In this document: positions 35,248-43,671 of the stretch, piece after piece
How positions within the stretch are numbered: the stretch's first letter is position 1
Layout of the letters: each line of letters opens with the position of its first letter
Assembly: GCA_040772665.1 (NCBI GenBank)
Contig: JAXGXT010000006.1
Coordinates: 1-64,000, forward strand
Source: JAXGXT01 sp040772665
GTDB taxonomy: Bacteria > Bacillota > Clostridia > Lachnospirales > Anaerotignaceae
DNA: 64,000 nt
Reading direction: 5' to 3'
Program-made: the position numbers and the translations under genes
Notes under the pieces: model-generated
What the model was told of the DNA's origin: nothing
What the model saw: the letters and a program-made list of their open reading frames with translations, nothing else
The model's database searches: none

Positions 35248-35724
35248 ATGTATAAAGACAATAGAGATAAGCCTATTAAAAAGGCAAATGTTGAAAACGA
35301 CATCCCTGAGCCTGTCACACCCGATTCTCGCCTTCTAACCCTTATTTTAATGGCAATCGAAGATGAAACAGCAGAGGCAATTAAATATAAAACATTGTCT
35401 GAATCTGCCCCTGATCAACATGCAAGAGATATTTTCAGACAAATATATCTTGACGAAAGCCGCCACAAACGTCTTTTTGAAAGAATTTACACCTCCATAG
35501 CAGGCTCTCCTCCTCCTGAAATACCTATACCCCAGCTGCCTATTTTAGAATATTCTGAACAGCTTAGGATTAACGTTCTTGATGAACTTGGAGAGGCAAG
35601 GTTTTACCGTGACATATTTCTTCTTCTTGAAAACCTTGATTATGCCAAGCTTGTTGACACAATAATAAATGATGAGCAAAACCATGCAGTTTTAAATAAC
35701 TATTTAAGCATAGGCCTTTTATAA
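35248..35724 (+). CDS. Ferritin-like (rubrerythrin-type) four-helix protein
   Basis: 158 residues: a polar N-terminal extension and then helices with repeated metal-ligand patterns: IEDETAEAIKY, YLDESRHKRLFE, LDELGEARFYRDI and INDEQNHAVLNN. These give the Glu plus E-x-x-H pairs of a di-iron ferritin-like site. There is no rubredoxin domain. A role in iron or peroxide handling is likely from the fold but not shown. AAAGGAGTG precedes the ATG. Confidence 0.8.
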   Translation: MYKDNRDKPIKKANVENDIPEPVTPDSRLLTLILMAIEDETAEAIKYKTLSESAPDQHARDIFRQIYLDESRHKRLFERIYTSIAGSPPPEIPIPQLPILEYSEQLRINVLDELGEARFYRDIFLLLENLDYAKLVDTIINDEQNHAVLNNYLSIGLL

Positions 35725-35743
35725 TTGCGATTAACTTCCATCG

Positions 35744-35775
35744 GTGGTATACTTTTAATATAAAATACCACTTTT
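35744..35775 (+). terminator. Terminator-like hairpin between the ferritin-like and HIT genes
   Basis: GTGGTAT and ATACCAC enclose a 14-nt loop, followed by TTTT, 20 bases after the ferritin-like stop and directly before the HIT ribosome site TAGGAGG. Confidence 0.6.
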
Positions 35776-35790
35776 AGGAGGTTAAAAAAT

Positions 35791-36207
35791 ATGGACAACT
35801 GTATTTTCTGTAAAATAATAAACAACCAAATCCCCTCAGCCACAATATATGAAAACCATGAATTTAAGGTAATTTTAGACAGGTTTCCCGGCAGCGAAGG
35901 CCATATTCTTATATTACCCAAGGAGCATTATGCAGATATATTTGAAATAGACTCGCAAAAAGCAGGCAGGCTTTTTTCACTTGCCGTTGACATTGGAAAT
36001 GCAATGAAAAAATCTCTAAACTTCCAAGGCATGAATGTGCTTCAAAACAACGGCGAAATTGCAGGACAAACCGTATATCATTTCCATCTTCATTTGATTC
36101 CAAGATATGAAAATGACACCATAACAATAGCATGGCAGCCCATGGAAGTTTCAGATGAAAAAATAGAAGAAATCCGCTTAAAAATATCGAAGGAAATCAC
36201 GATTTAA
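35791..36207 (+). CDS. HIT-family nucleotide hydrolase (HinT-like)
   Basis: 138 residues with the histidine triad H97-F-H-L-H-L in YHFHLHLIPRY, the N-terminal CIFCKI zinc-type cysteines (C4, C7) and the conserved FPGSEGHILILPKEHY. HinT proteins hydrolyse adenosine phosphoramidates and acyl-adenylates. The gene is a short unit ending in a shared terminator with the convergent mscL. Confidence 0.94.
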   Translation: MDNCIFCKIINNQIPSATIYENHEFKVILDRFPGSEGHILILPKEHYADIFEIDSQKAGRLFSLAVDIGNAMKKSLNFQGMNVLQNNGEIAGQTVYHFHLHLIPRYENDTITIAWQPMEVSDEKIEEIRLKISKEITI

Positions 36208-36247
36208 TTCAATTCTTCTAATTCCTTAACAAAATGCACAAAACACC

Positions 36248-36291
36248 TAACCCATTAAACCAAAGTCTAAAACAATCGGTTTAATGGGTTA
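36248..36291. terminator. Bidirectional terminator between the HIT gene and mscL
   Basis: TAACCCATTAAACC and GGTTTAATGGGTTA are perfect 14-base arms around a 16-nt loop. Confidence 0.8.
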
Positions 36292-36307
36292 ATTAAGTTA
36301 AACTTTT

Positions 36308-36769
36308 TTATTCTAAATGAGATGTACAGTTTGGGCAGCGTGTTGCATCAACAGCAATTTCAGTTTTACAAAAATCGCATACTTTTGTTGTTGGAGCTGC
36401 TTCTTCCTCAGGCTTTTCTCCTCTGTTTCTTAAGCCGTTCATAGCTTTAATCATTGCAAATATAACAAAGGCCATAATAAGGAAGTTTATTATTGCAGTT
36501 ATAAACGTTCCATAGTTTAAAGTGGCAGCGCCCACCTCCTGTGCATCAGCCAATGTGGCATAGTTTCCTCCGTCAAGGGCGAAAAACCAATTGGAAAAAT
36601 CGAGGCCTCCGAAAAACCTTGAAATAACAGGCATAATTATATCCGCAACAAGGGAATCCACAATAACCTTAAACGAACCGCCGATAATAACACCCACAGC
36701 CATGTCCATTACATTGCCTTTGCTTATAAACTCCTTAAACTCTCCTACAAACCCTTTGCCTTTTCCCAT
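36308..36769 (-). CDS. mscL: Large-conductance mechanosensitive channel with a C-terminal zinc ribbon
   Basis: 153 residues. The MscL core has the N-terminal amphipathic helix, pore helix TM1 (VMDMAVGVIIGGSFKVIVDSL, about 20-40) and TM2 (about 88-110). In place of the usual charged end helix there is an acidic linker and a CxxC-x10-CxxC zinc ribbon (C131, C134, C145, C148). The channel relieves hypo-osmotic pressure; the zinc ribbon would lie in the cytoplasm. GGGGGA precedes the ATG. Confidence 0.95.
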   Translation of the reverse strand: MGKGKGFVGEFKEFISKGNVMDMAVGVIIGGSFKVIVDSLVADIIMPVISRFFGGLDFSNWFFALDGGNYATLADAQEVGAATLNYGTFITAIINFLIMAFVIFAMIKAMNGLRNRGEKPEEEAAPTTKVCDFCKTEIAVDATRCPNCTSHLE

Positions 36770-36815
36770 AAAAATCCCCCTAACTTATTTTAATATTTTT
36801 TAAAGCACATGAATG

Positions 36816-36906
36816 CAGACCTTGGGCTTTGCCCAAACCCACTTGCTTTTTGAAAAAAGCAAGACCAAAAACTTTTATCAAAACCGCATATTAATGCGGT
36901 TTTTAG
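36816..36906. repeat. Dispersed intergenic repeat, unit B (copy 2)
   Basis: About 88 bases matching 29512-29604 at all but about five positions. The three hairpins are kept, and the first stem is stronger here (TTGGGC/GCCCAA). Weaker similarity continues to about 37010 (CAAAGCAAATTCC and TTCCACAA), so the parental element was probably longer. It fills most of the gap between mscL and the sortase gene. Confidence 0.8.
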
Positions 36907-37049
36907 TTGAAACTGAATGAAGGAGCAAAAATAAATACAGAAGCTACAAAGTGTTTTACAAAGCAAATTCCCGATTGGGAAACACTCATATTGTTATTTT
37001 TTCCACAACCAAACCATTTTAAAAATATGTAAAATTCTATATTTCCGCC

Positions 37050-37859
37050 TTATTTTTCTTCTGTTTCTTTATATATTGCGTGAACAACATATCTGTTTGC
37101 AGTTCGTCCTGTGTCTGTGCAGGTAGAAAGGGTTATTACTCTGTCTGTAATTTCAGCCTTAACCCCTAAATCAACAACAGTTTTTTTGTTGGTCATGTCT
37201 ATAAACTTTTTAAAATCCTTATCATCATTAAATGAAAAATCATAGCTTTCACTGTTGGCAACTGTTCTGTAAGCCGAATATATTTCATATACATCAATGC
37301 CGTCTTCTCTTAGAATTTTAATTTCCTGATTATTTTTTGCATATTCAAGCTTTCCGTATTTCATAAGGTTTCCAAACATAGCTCCGTTTTTCATATTATG
37401 CCCATAGATAATTGTGTTTTTGTCAGTAAAATCATCATTATTTCTGTAATCAACAAAAATACTGCCAAAGCTTGAATATTTCTTTTTATAGCTTGTATAT
37501 ATATAATCATCATTACTTTTTCTGTTCATAAGAAGAGGATAATCAACGGTTGTGCCTTTGATATTAATCCAGCCAATAATATCTTCATTAACATCCTTAA
37601 GTTTGTTAAAATCAATCCTTTTACCCAAAGGTATTTCCTGTGCTTTGCCTGCACTTGCCTCTATGCCGCTTTCTTCATTATCTTCCTTGGGCAAATTTTC
37701 TGCTATATTATCAAAAACAAACTCATCCCTTGCACTTTCATAAAGCTCGTCCCCTGCCTTATATTCCAGAAATATTTTTATAAGGTTGTATGAAGAATAA
37801 AGTATAACACATATTAAAAAACCCATAACAAGTCTTTTATTTCTTCTTTTCAATATCAA
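37050..37859 (-). CDS. srtB: Class B sortase
   Basis: 269 residues with an N-terminal membrane anchor (about 11-31) and a sortase domain from about 80. The triad is visible: H154 in YGHNMKNGAMFG, C247 in TLSTCT and R256 in TANRYVVH, and the class B pattern YPLLMNRKSNDDYIYTSY is clear. It would attach surface proteins to the wall; no sorting-signal substrate lies in the window. The start is TTG at 37859, very close to GAGGAGGAGGG; the in-frame TTG at 37853 is a possible true start. It overlaps the recO stop by four bases, so it is the last gene of the era-recO operon. Confidence 0.92.
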   Translation of the reverse strand: MILKRRNKRLVMGFLICVILYSSYNLIKIFLEYKAGDELYESARDEFVFDNIAENLPKEDNEESGIEASAGKAQEIPLGKRIDFNKLKDVNEDIIGWINIKGTTVDYPLLMNRKSNDDYIYTSYKKKYSSFGSIFVDYRNNDDFTDKNTIIYGHNMKNGAMFGNLMKYGKLEYAKNNQEIKILREDGIDVYEIYSAYRTVANSESYDFSFNDDKDFKKFIDMTNKKTVVDLGVKAEITDRVITLSTCTDTGRTANRYVVHAIYKETEEK

Positions 37860-38602
37860 CCCTCCTCCTCACAGCTTTTTGCAAAATCTAAAGTAAAAAA
37901 CTTCTGTTCTGTGTGCTGCAAAATATACCTTTCAAGCATTAATCTAAGCTCTGCCCTAACCTTTTTTGATACATTAAACGAAAATATCTTTTTATCTTCA
38001 TTTTTTAAAACATGGCTTACAGCAGCAAATGCCCCTCCTGAAACAACAGCGGCAAAAGGAAATTCGTCTTTACAGTTTTCACAAATAAAGCCTGTCTGCG
38101 GTGTAAAATAATAAATTTGTAAATCTCTGCCGCAGTTTCCGCAAAGTCCAATCTCCCCCCAAAGCCCCATAAGCTGGAGATATTTAATTTCAAAAATGCT
38201 TACAGCCAAGAGCACATCATAATTTGCCTTTGAAATAACAGTAAGCGTGTAAAGAAGAAGCTTTAAAACCTCTTCTTCACGCATACCTTCAAACATTGTT
38301 TTTTCCACAAACTCAAGTATATAAGCACTATAACTTAGTTTAATAATGTCTTCTCTTATTGAATAAAAACTTTCTAAAACCTCTGCCTGAGTAACCGAAA
38401 AAAATCCTTTGCCCTCATAAACAACAAAGTCGCTGTAACAAAAAAGCTGGGTTGCAGAAAGAAACTTGCTTTTTCCGCTTTTTGCCCCTTTAACATGCAA
38501 ATTAACCTTTCCCATTTCCTTTGTTAAAACAACAATTCTTTTGCTGCTTTCTCCTGAAGGGTATTCTTTTAAAACAATTCCTCTAAGGTTAGTAACACTC
38601 AT
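37856..38602 (-). CDS. recO: DNA repair protein RecO
   Basis: Recombination mediator that helps load RecA in the RecFOR pathway. The 248-residue protein has the N-terminal OB fold (ECF: NLRGIVLKEYPSGESSKRIVV), a helical domain and a zinc-finger set (LCGNCG...FICENC). The gene follows era by two bases and overlaps srtB, as in many Clostridia. Confidence 0.94.
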   Translation of the reverse strand: MSVTNLRGIVLKEYPSGESSKRIVVLTKEMGKVNLHVKGAKSGKSKFLSATQLFCYSDFVVYEGKGFFSVTQAEVLESFYSIREDIIKLSYSAYILEFVEKTMFEGMREEEVLKLLLYTLTVISKANYDVLLAVSIFEIKYLQLMGLWGEIGLCGNCGRDLQIYYFTPQTGFICENCKDEFPFAAVVSGGAFAAVSHVLKNEDKKIFSFNVSKKVRAELRLMLERYILQHTEQKFFTLDFAKSCEEEG

Positions 38603-38604
38603 AA

Positions 38605-39513
38605 TCAGATATTCCTTTGGTCATAGCCAAAATTTTTAAGAAGAAAATCGCTGTCACGCCAATCTTTTTTAACCTTAACCCATAGCTGTAAGTTAATAGG
38701 CGAGCCAAGTAAGGCTGAAATATCATGCCTTGCCCTTGTGCCTATTTTTTTAAGCATCGCTCCTTGCTTACCAATTATTATGCCTTTGTGTGAATCTTTT
38801 TCACAATAAATGGTTGCTTCAATATCAACCATTTCTCTGTCGTTTCGCTTTTTCATTGAACTTATTTCAACAGCTATCCCGTGGGGAATTTCCTCCTGCA
38901 AAAGCTGCAAAGCCTTTTCTCTTATTATTTCCCCTGCAATTTGACGTTCAGGCTGGTCAGTTATCATATCCCCGGGGAAATATTGAGGTCCCTCGGGAAG
39001 CATGCTTTTTATAACCTCCATAAGACGGTCGCAATTTTCTCCTTCTTTCGCCGAAACAGGAACAATTTCCTTAAAATTATAAAGACTTCCATAATTGTTT
39101 ATAACCGTAAGTATCTTGCTTTTTTCAACTGTATCTATTTTATTTATAACAAGTATAACCGGTGTTTTTGTGTTTCTAAGCCTCTCTATTACTTCTTTGT
39201 CAGCCTCAAGAACTCTTTCACCAGGTTCAATAAGCATTAAAACAGCATCCACCTCATTAAATGTGGTTTCTGCCGCTTTAACCATATAATTTCCAAGTTT
39301 ATGCTTTGGTTTATGAATGCCCGGTGTATCAATAAAAATCACCTGAAAATCTTCTTTAGTCAAAATAGATTGAATTTTATTTCTGGTTGTTTGAGGTTTC
39401 GGCGATATTATTGCTATCTTTTCACCAATCAGCCTGTTCATAAGAGTACTTTTTCCAACATTCGGCCTGCCTATTAAAGATACAAACCCTGAATAAAATT
39501 TATTTTTTACCAA
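38605..39513 (-). CDS. era: GTPase Era
   Basis: Ribosome-assembly GTPase that binds the 3' end of 16S rRNA. The 302-residue protein has G1 GRPNVGKST (16-24), the TTR switch (QTTRNKI), G3 DTPGIHKP, G4 NKID, G5 SAKEG and a C-terminal KH domain (HKGIIIGKQGAMLKKIGTRA). It starts with TTG at 39513 and AAGGGG about nine bases upstream. No ATG is available before the P-loop. Confidence 0.95.
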   Translation of the reverse strand: MVKNKFYSGFVSLIGRPNVGKSTLMNRLIGEKIAIISPKPQTTRNKIQSILTKEDFQVIFIDTPGIHKPKHKLGNYMVKAAETTFNEVDAVLMLIEPGERVLEADKEVIERLRNTKTPVILVINKIDTVEKSKILTVINNYGSLYNFKEIVPVSAKEGENCDRLMEVIKSMLPEGPQYFPGDMITDQPERQIAGEIIREKALQLLQEEIPHGIAVEISSMKKRNDREMVDIEATIYCEKDSHKGIIIGKQGAMLKKIGTRARHDISALLGSPINLQLWVKVKKDWRDSDFLLKNFGYDQRNI

Positions 39514-39579
39514 ACTGTAAATCCCCTTCCGTCTTTAACAACAATGTTAACTTTAATAAATCTTCTGCAACTAAAATTT

Positions 39580-39960
39580 TTATAATTTAAAACTATGGGG
39601 AAGAAGTTCTTCACATGAATATGTTAAAATTTCACCCTTTAAATTTTCTAAAACAATTAAACCCTTAGGCATAAACTCCGCCATAACCTGTCTGCAAATT
39701 CCGCAAGGATAAGTTAAGTCATTTGAAACTGAAACAACAGCAATCTTTTCAAATTCCCTTTCTCCATCACTTACCGCCTTAAAAATTGCAGTTCTTTCAG
39801 CACAGTTTGCTGCACCATATGACGAATTTTCAACATTGCAGCCTGTATAAACTTTGCCGCTTTTTGTTAAAAGTGCTGCCCCCACACTGAATTTTGAATA
39901 CGGGGCATAGGCAAATCTTTGGGCCTTTTTCGCCTCTTCAAGAAGCTGTCTGTTATCCAT
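39580..39960 (-). CDS. cdd: Cytidine deaminase
   Basis: Deaminates cytidine and deoxycytidine in pyrimidine salvage. The 126-residue protein is a small homotetrameric-type cytidine deaminase: YSKFSVGAALL, then zinc-site motifs NCAERTA (with catalytic Glu) and PCGICRQ. I chose the ATG at 39960 with GGAGTGAT upstream; an ATG at 40002 lies inside the previous gene. Sits between a DUF3048 lipoprotein gene and era, the usual position. Confidence 0.95.
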   Translation of the reverse strand: MDNRQLLEEAKKAQRFAYAPYSKFSVGAALLTKSGKVYTGCNVENSSYGAANCAERTAIFKAVSDGEREFEKIAVVSVSNDLTYPCGICRQVMAEFMPKGLIVLENLKGEILTYSCEELLPHSFKL

Positions 39961-39964
39961 AAAA

Positions 39965-41044
39965 TCACTCCAAAATATATTCCATATTATCAGGGAAAAC
40001 ACAAATCCATGTTTTCCCTGAATTTATTTTCAGCTCTTCGCCTTTTTCGTCAAACCATTTTGTAGGTGTTTTAATATCACTTTTTTCCCATGTTATTGTT
40101 CTTGCCTTTCCGTTTGTGGCAAAAATCCCTTCACCTTTTCCAATAAGGTTTACAGTTCTGCGCCCCGCATCATCTTGAGGTATTACCCATATGCCTGTTT
40201 TTTGTATAATCACATTTTTAACCCGCAGAACCTCTCCTGTCAAGTCATCAATTTGAGCAGTGTCACTTTGTATTCTTTTATAATTTCTGTTTTCCTCGTC
40301 ATATATAAAACTGCTTTTTTGATACTTAGAATATGGCAAAGTTATGTTTTCCGCCGAAACAGCGTTTCCTCCCAATGCCGTTTCCTCATCATAAAACTTA
40401 AATAGAGGTTCAATATCTCTATCCATTTTATATTTATGTTTTGCTGCACTTTCAATAAGGTTTTCAGCACTTGTGTATGAACTGTGTTCATACATTCCCG
40501 GGATGTTCATTCTTTCCTTATCCCGCCAAAAAGATGAATCATTCATGCCGTCAATATTGTCTAAACCGTTTTTTCTTATTGCGGCATACCCTGTTTCACT
40601 TCCCCCATGATGAACAAAAATTCCGTCATTATCCATGGCAAACACTGTAAAATAATCTCTTGCACTTCTTACAGGCCCTATTTTTTCAGCATCAAAACTT
40701 TCAAAAATTCCAACTATTCTTGTTATTTCCCCTTCTGCAAGGGTTTCATAATATAAGGACGCCTGCCCTATACCGCTTTGGGGCAATGCCTTATGAAGAT
40801 TATTAATCATAATGGCAAAAGGACGTCTTTTTGCAGCCTCTTCCTCCACATATTCTCCTGTTATTGTGCTTAAAACAAAACCTTGAGGAATTTTAAAAAT
40901 ATCCTCATCTTCTGTTTCTTCCTCATTGTTTTCAACACTTGAAGGAGGTTGTGTCTTTGGAACTTCTTTCCCGCTCTTTTTAAAACAGGCTGTAAAAGCC
41001 ATGGAAGAAATTATGCATAAAAGAATAAGTAATGACTTTTTCAT
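39965..41044 (-). CDS. DUF3048 (YerB-like) lipoprotein
   Basis: 359 residues with a lipoprotein signal (MAFTAC, Cys near 20), an acidic linker, and a DUF3048 N-terminal domain. RPFAIMINNLHKALPQSGIG, IVGIFESFDAEKIGPVRSAR and IFVHHGGSETGYAAI mark this domain; the DUF3048 C-terminal domain follows. Function unknown; it is extracytoplasmic. It occupies the place where many Firmicutes carry dgkA between ybeY and cdd. GGGAGG precedes the ATG. Confidence 0.9.
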   Translation of the reverse strand: MKKSLLILLCIISSMAFTACFKKSGKEVPKTQPPSSVENNEEETEDEDIFKIPQGFVLSTITGEYVEEEAAKRRPFAIMINNLHKALPQSGIGQASLYYETLAEGEITRIVGIFESFDAEKIGPVRSARDYFTVFAMDNDGIFVHHGGSETGYAAIRKNGLDNIDGMNDSSFWRDKERMNIPGMYEHSSYTSAENLIESAAKHKYKMDRDIEPLFKFYDEETALGGNAVSAENITLPYSKYQKSSFIYDEENRNYKRIQSDTAQIDDLTGEVLRVKNVIIQKTGIWVIPQDDAGRRTVNLIGKGEGIFATNGKARTITWEKSDIKTPTKWFDEKGEELKINSGKTWICVFPDNMEYILE

Positions 41045-41057
41045 TTTGTCCTCCCGA

Positions 41058-41528
41058 TTATCTTAAAATTCCCAAAGACTCAAGAATCTCCTTTTGTTTT
41101 AAAACCATAACCTTTTCTTCATCTTCCTCAATATGGTCATACCCAAGAAGATGAAGCATGCTGTGAGCAGTTAAAAATGCCATTTCACGCATAAAGCTGT
41201 GTCCGTATTCCTCCGCCTGCTCTATTGCCGTATCAACAGAAATTATTATATCCCCTAAAATAATTTCATCATTTTCATTCTTTTCAGGTTCTTCCCAAAC
41301 ATCAAAACTTAATTGAGGAAAGCTTAAAACATCTGTTTCTTTATCAATTCCTCTAAACTGCTTGTTTATTTTTTTTATTTCTTTTATTGTAACAAGAGAA
41401 AGGCTTATTTCACACTTTTCTTCAAACTTTTCATACTGTAAACATTTTAAACATACATTTTTCAGTGTTTCTTCCATTTCCTTTGAAAGTTCATACCCCT
41501 CAATTCTGATATCAATTAAAAGCGTCAC
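41058..41528 (-). CDS. ybeY: Endoribonuclease YbeY
   Basis: Metalloendonuclease for rRNA maturation and quality control. The 156-residue protein ends in the zinc motif HSMLHLLGYDH (H122, H126, H132). The start is GTG at 41528 with AGGAGG, overlapping the preceding HD-protein stop by four bases. Member of the yqfC...recO operon. Confidence 0.95.
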   Translation of the reverse strand: MTLLIDIRIEGYELSKEMEETLKNVCLKCLQYEKFEEKCEISLSLVTIKEIKKINKQFRGIDKETDVLSFPQLSFDVWEEPEKNENDEIILGDIIISVDTAIEQAEEYGHSFMREMAFLTAHSMLHLLGYDHIEEDEEKVMVLKQKEILESLGILR

Positions 41529-43666
41529 TTTAAATCCTCCTGTTTTTTGTTCTGTTGGTCTTCCCTTGTTTTTTCGATTTCTTCTGTTTTTGGATAAGCA
41601 ATTCTTCCATGATACATTCCGTTAAAAACCCTTAAAAATGATTTTTTAATTGTTTCAAGCTCGCTAAGGTCAAGACGGCATTCATTAAGCTGTCCGTCAG
41701 TAAGCTTGTCCTTAAAAAGTTCATCAATAAGAGATGGAATTTCATCAGCAGTATGCTCCGTTGCTGTATAACTTCTTACAGCGGCCTCAACCGTATCGGC
41801 AAGCATAACTATTGCCGCCTCTTTACTTTGGGGTATCGGCCCCTTATATCTAAAATCCTTTTCGTCGATTTCCACGTCAGGTTTTGATTTGGCAGATTTA
41901 AAATAAAAATATTTCACCAAAGTATTTCCATGGTGCTGTTCAATAATATCCATAACAACCTTTGGAATTTTATGTTCACGAGCCAGCTCAAGGCCGTCGG
42001 CCACATGCTCCACTATCATTTTAGAGCTTATATAAGGGTCGAGATTTTCATGAACATTCTCTCCAAACTGGTTTTCACTGAAATACTGAGGTTTTTTAAG
42101 CTTTCCAATGTCATGATAATAAGCCCCCGCCCTTGCAAGAACACCGTCTGCAAAGATTTCGTATGCCGCTGTTTCCGCAAGGTTTGCAACAATAAGGCTG
42201 TGGTGATATGTTCCGGGGGTTTCCGCCATAAGCCTTCTCATAAGCTCGTTATCATGGTTTAAAAGGTCAAGAAGTCTGTATTGTGTGTTTATTCCAAAAA
42301 CGGCTTCCCATAAAGGAGGACTTCCCATAACAATCAAAACCGAACAAAATCCTACAAAAAAAGAGTATATGGCTTCGTTCATAATCGTTTGTGAAAAGTT
42401 TTTAAAGAAAAAAAGATTAACTCCAACATAAGCAATTCCATGAATAATACCCATGCCTGCCGAAACAATAACAATTCTTGACCTTCTGTTTGTGTACTGA
42501 ACAAGAAGAGCCGCGAAACTGCCTGTAACAAGGCTGTAAACAAGAAAATCTCCTTGACCGTTGAATATAAAAAGCCCTGATATTGCCACAAAGGCATTTA
42601 AAACAAGAGCGATCTGCGGTTTTATAAGTATGGATATAAGCATGGCGAAAATAGATATGGGAATAAGGCTGTAACTTTCCATGTTTGCCATAATACTTAT
42701 TGCTAAAACATGTAAAATATAAACTGAAAAAAGCACCAGGGTTTTCGCCTTATCTTTTAAAATTTTCTGTTTTTGTGTTTTCATGTAAAAAAACACTGCC
42801 ATAAATATCATAAGCACAATAAATATGCTTCCTGCAAAGGGAATAACACTCCCCACATAAGTATTGTTTATAAGCCCAAGCTCTGTTAAAAGTTTAAAAA
42901 CTTCCTCTGTAACAACTTCGCCTTCATCAATTATTTTTTGGTCTTTATAAACCATTACAGGCTGAATTTCCGAAACATTTTGTTCCCTTGCCGCCTCCAT
43001 TGCCGCAGCATCTATTATAAAATCAGGCTCCAAAACAGCCGTAACCACATCATCAATTAAATCTCTTAAAGGTTTTTGCCAAACTGTGTTTGCGGCATTT
43101 TCCTTAGCACTAATTTTCACCCTTGAAAGAGTTTCCTCCGTTATTCTTTCATCAAACGCTTTATTGATAATTCCCTTTGTTTCTTCGGCAAGCTGGGCTT
43201 TTCCCATTTCCGTTAATTCATAATAACTTCTTGCCTGCTCTTCGGAAACAGCAACAGGGATTTTAAAAACAGCATCTATTGTAAAACTCGGCTCACTAAC
43301 ACCTGTTTCATCATTTTCAGAAACAGCCTCTTCAGCCTTTTTTAAAGCATTGTTAAAATCGGCAAAAAAACCGTCAGCCTCATTAATAACATTTCTCTTT
43401 ACTTCCAAATCATGTTTATAAAGAGGTTCAACCTTATTAAGTGCCTCTTCTTTAAGCTTTTGTGTTGCTAAATGGTTTTCAGTTGTTATGGGAGAAACAT
43501 ATCTCCTTCCGGCAACCTCTCCTACTTTTATGTTTTCCGTGTCATTAATGTATGACCCTGTGATTATAGAAAACACCGTAATAAAAAATGCCAAAACAAG
43601 CAAAACCATATTAAACAAGGCTGTGTTATCAATATTATTTTTATTTTTTTCATATGTTTTGCTCAA
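41525..43666 (-). CDS. pgpH: 7TM-HD membrane phosphohydrolase (PgpH/YqfF type)
   Basis: 713 residues with one N-terminal membrane helix, an extracytoplasmic domain (about 55-270) with ATENHLATQKLKEEALNKVEPLY-like sequence, seven membrane helices (about 280-465) and a cytoplasmic HD domain. The HD domain shows HHSLIVANLAETAAYE, AYYHDIGKLKKPQYF, and EQHHGNTLVKYF. PgpH proteins degrade cyclic di-AMP, which suggests this role here. It starts with TTG at 43666 behind AAAGTGAT. It lies between phoH and ybeY, its conserved place. Confidence 0.93.
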   Translation of the reverse strand: MSKTYEKNKNNIDNTALFNMVLLVLAFFITVFSIITGSYINDTENIKVGEVAGRRYVSPITTENHLATQKLKEEALNKVEPLYKHDLEVKRNVINEADGFFADFNNALKKAEEAVSENDETGVSEPSFTIDAVFKIPVAVSEEQARSYYELTEMGKAQLAEETKGIINKAFDERITEETLSRVKISAKENAANTVWQKPLRDLIDDVVTAVLEPDFIIDAAAMEAAREQNVSEIQPVMVYKDQKIIDEGEVVTEEVFKLLTELGLINNTYVGSVIPFAGSIFIVLMIFMAVFFYMKTQKQKILKDKAKTLVLFSVYILHVLAISIMANMESYSLIPISIFAMLISILIKPQIALVLNAFVAISGLFIFNGQGDFLVYSLVTGSFAALLVQYTNRRSRIVIVSAGMGIIHGIAYVGVNLFFFKNFSQTIMNEAIYSFFVGFCSVLIVMGSPPLWEAVFGINTQYRLLDLLNHDNELMRRLMAETPGTYHHSLIVANLAETAAYEIFADGVLARAGAYYHDIGKLKKPQYFSENQFGENVHENLDPYISSKMIVEHVADGLELAREHKIPKVVMDIIEQHHGNTLVKYFYFKSAKSKPDVEIDEKDFRYKGPIPQSKEAAIVMLADTVEAAVRSYTATEHTADEIPSLIDELFKDKLTDGQLNECRLDLSELETIKKSFLRVFNGMYHGRIAYPKTEEIEKTREDQQNKKQEDLK

Positions 43667-43671
43667 TTAAA

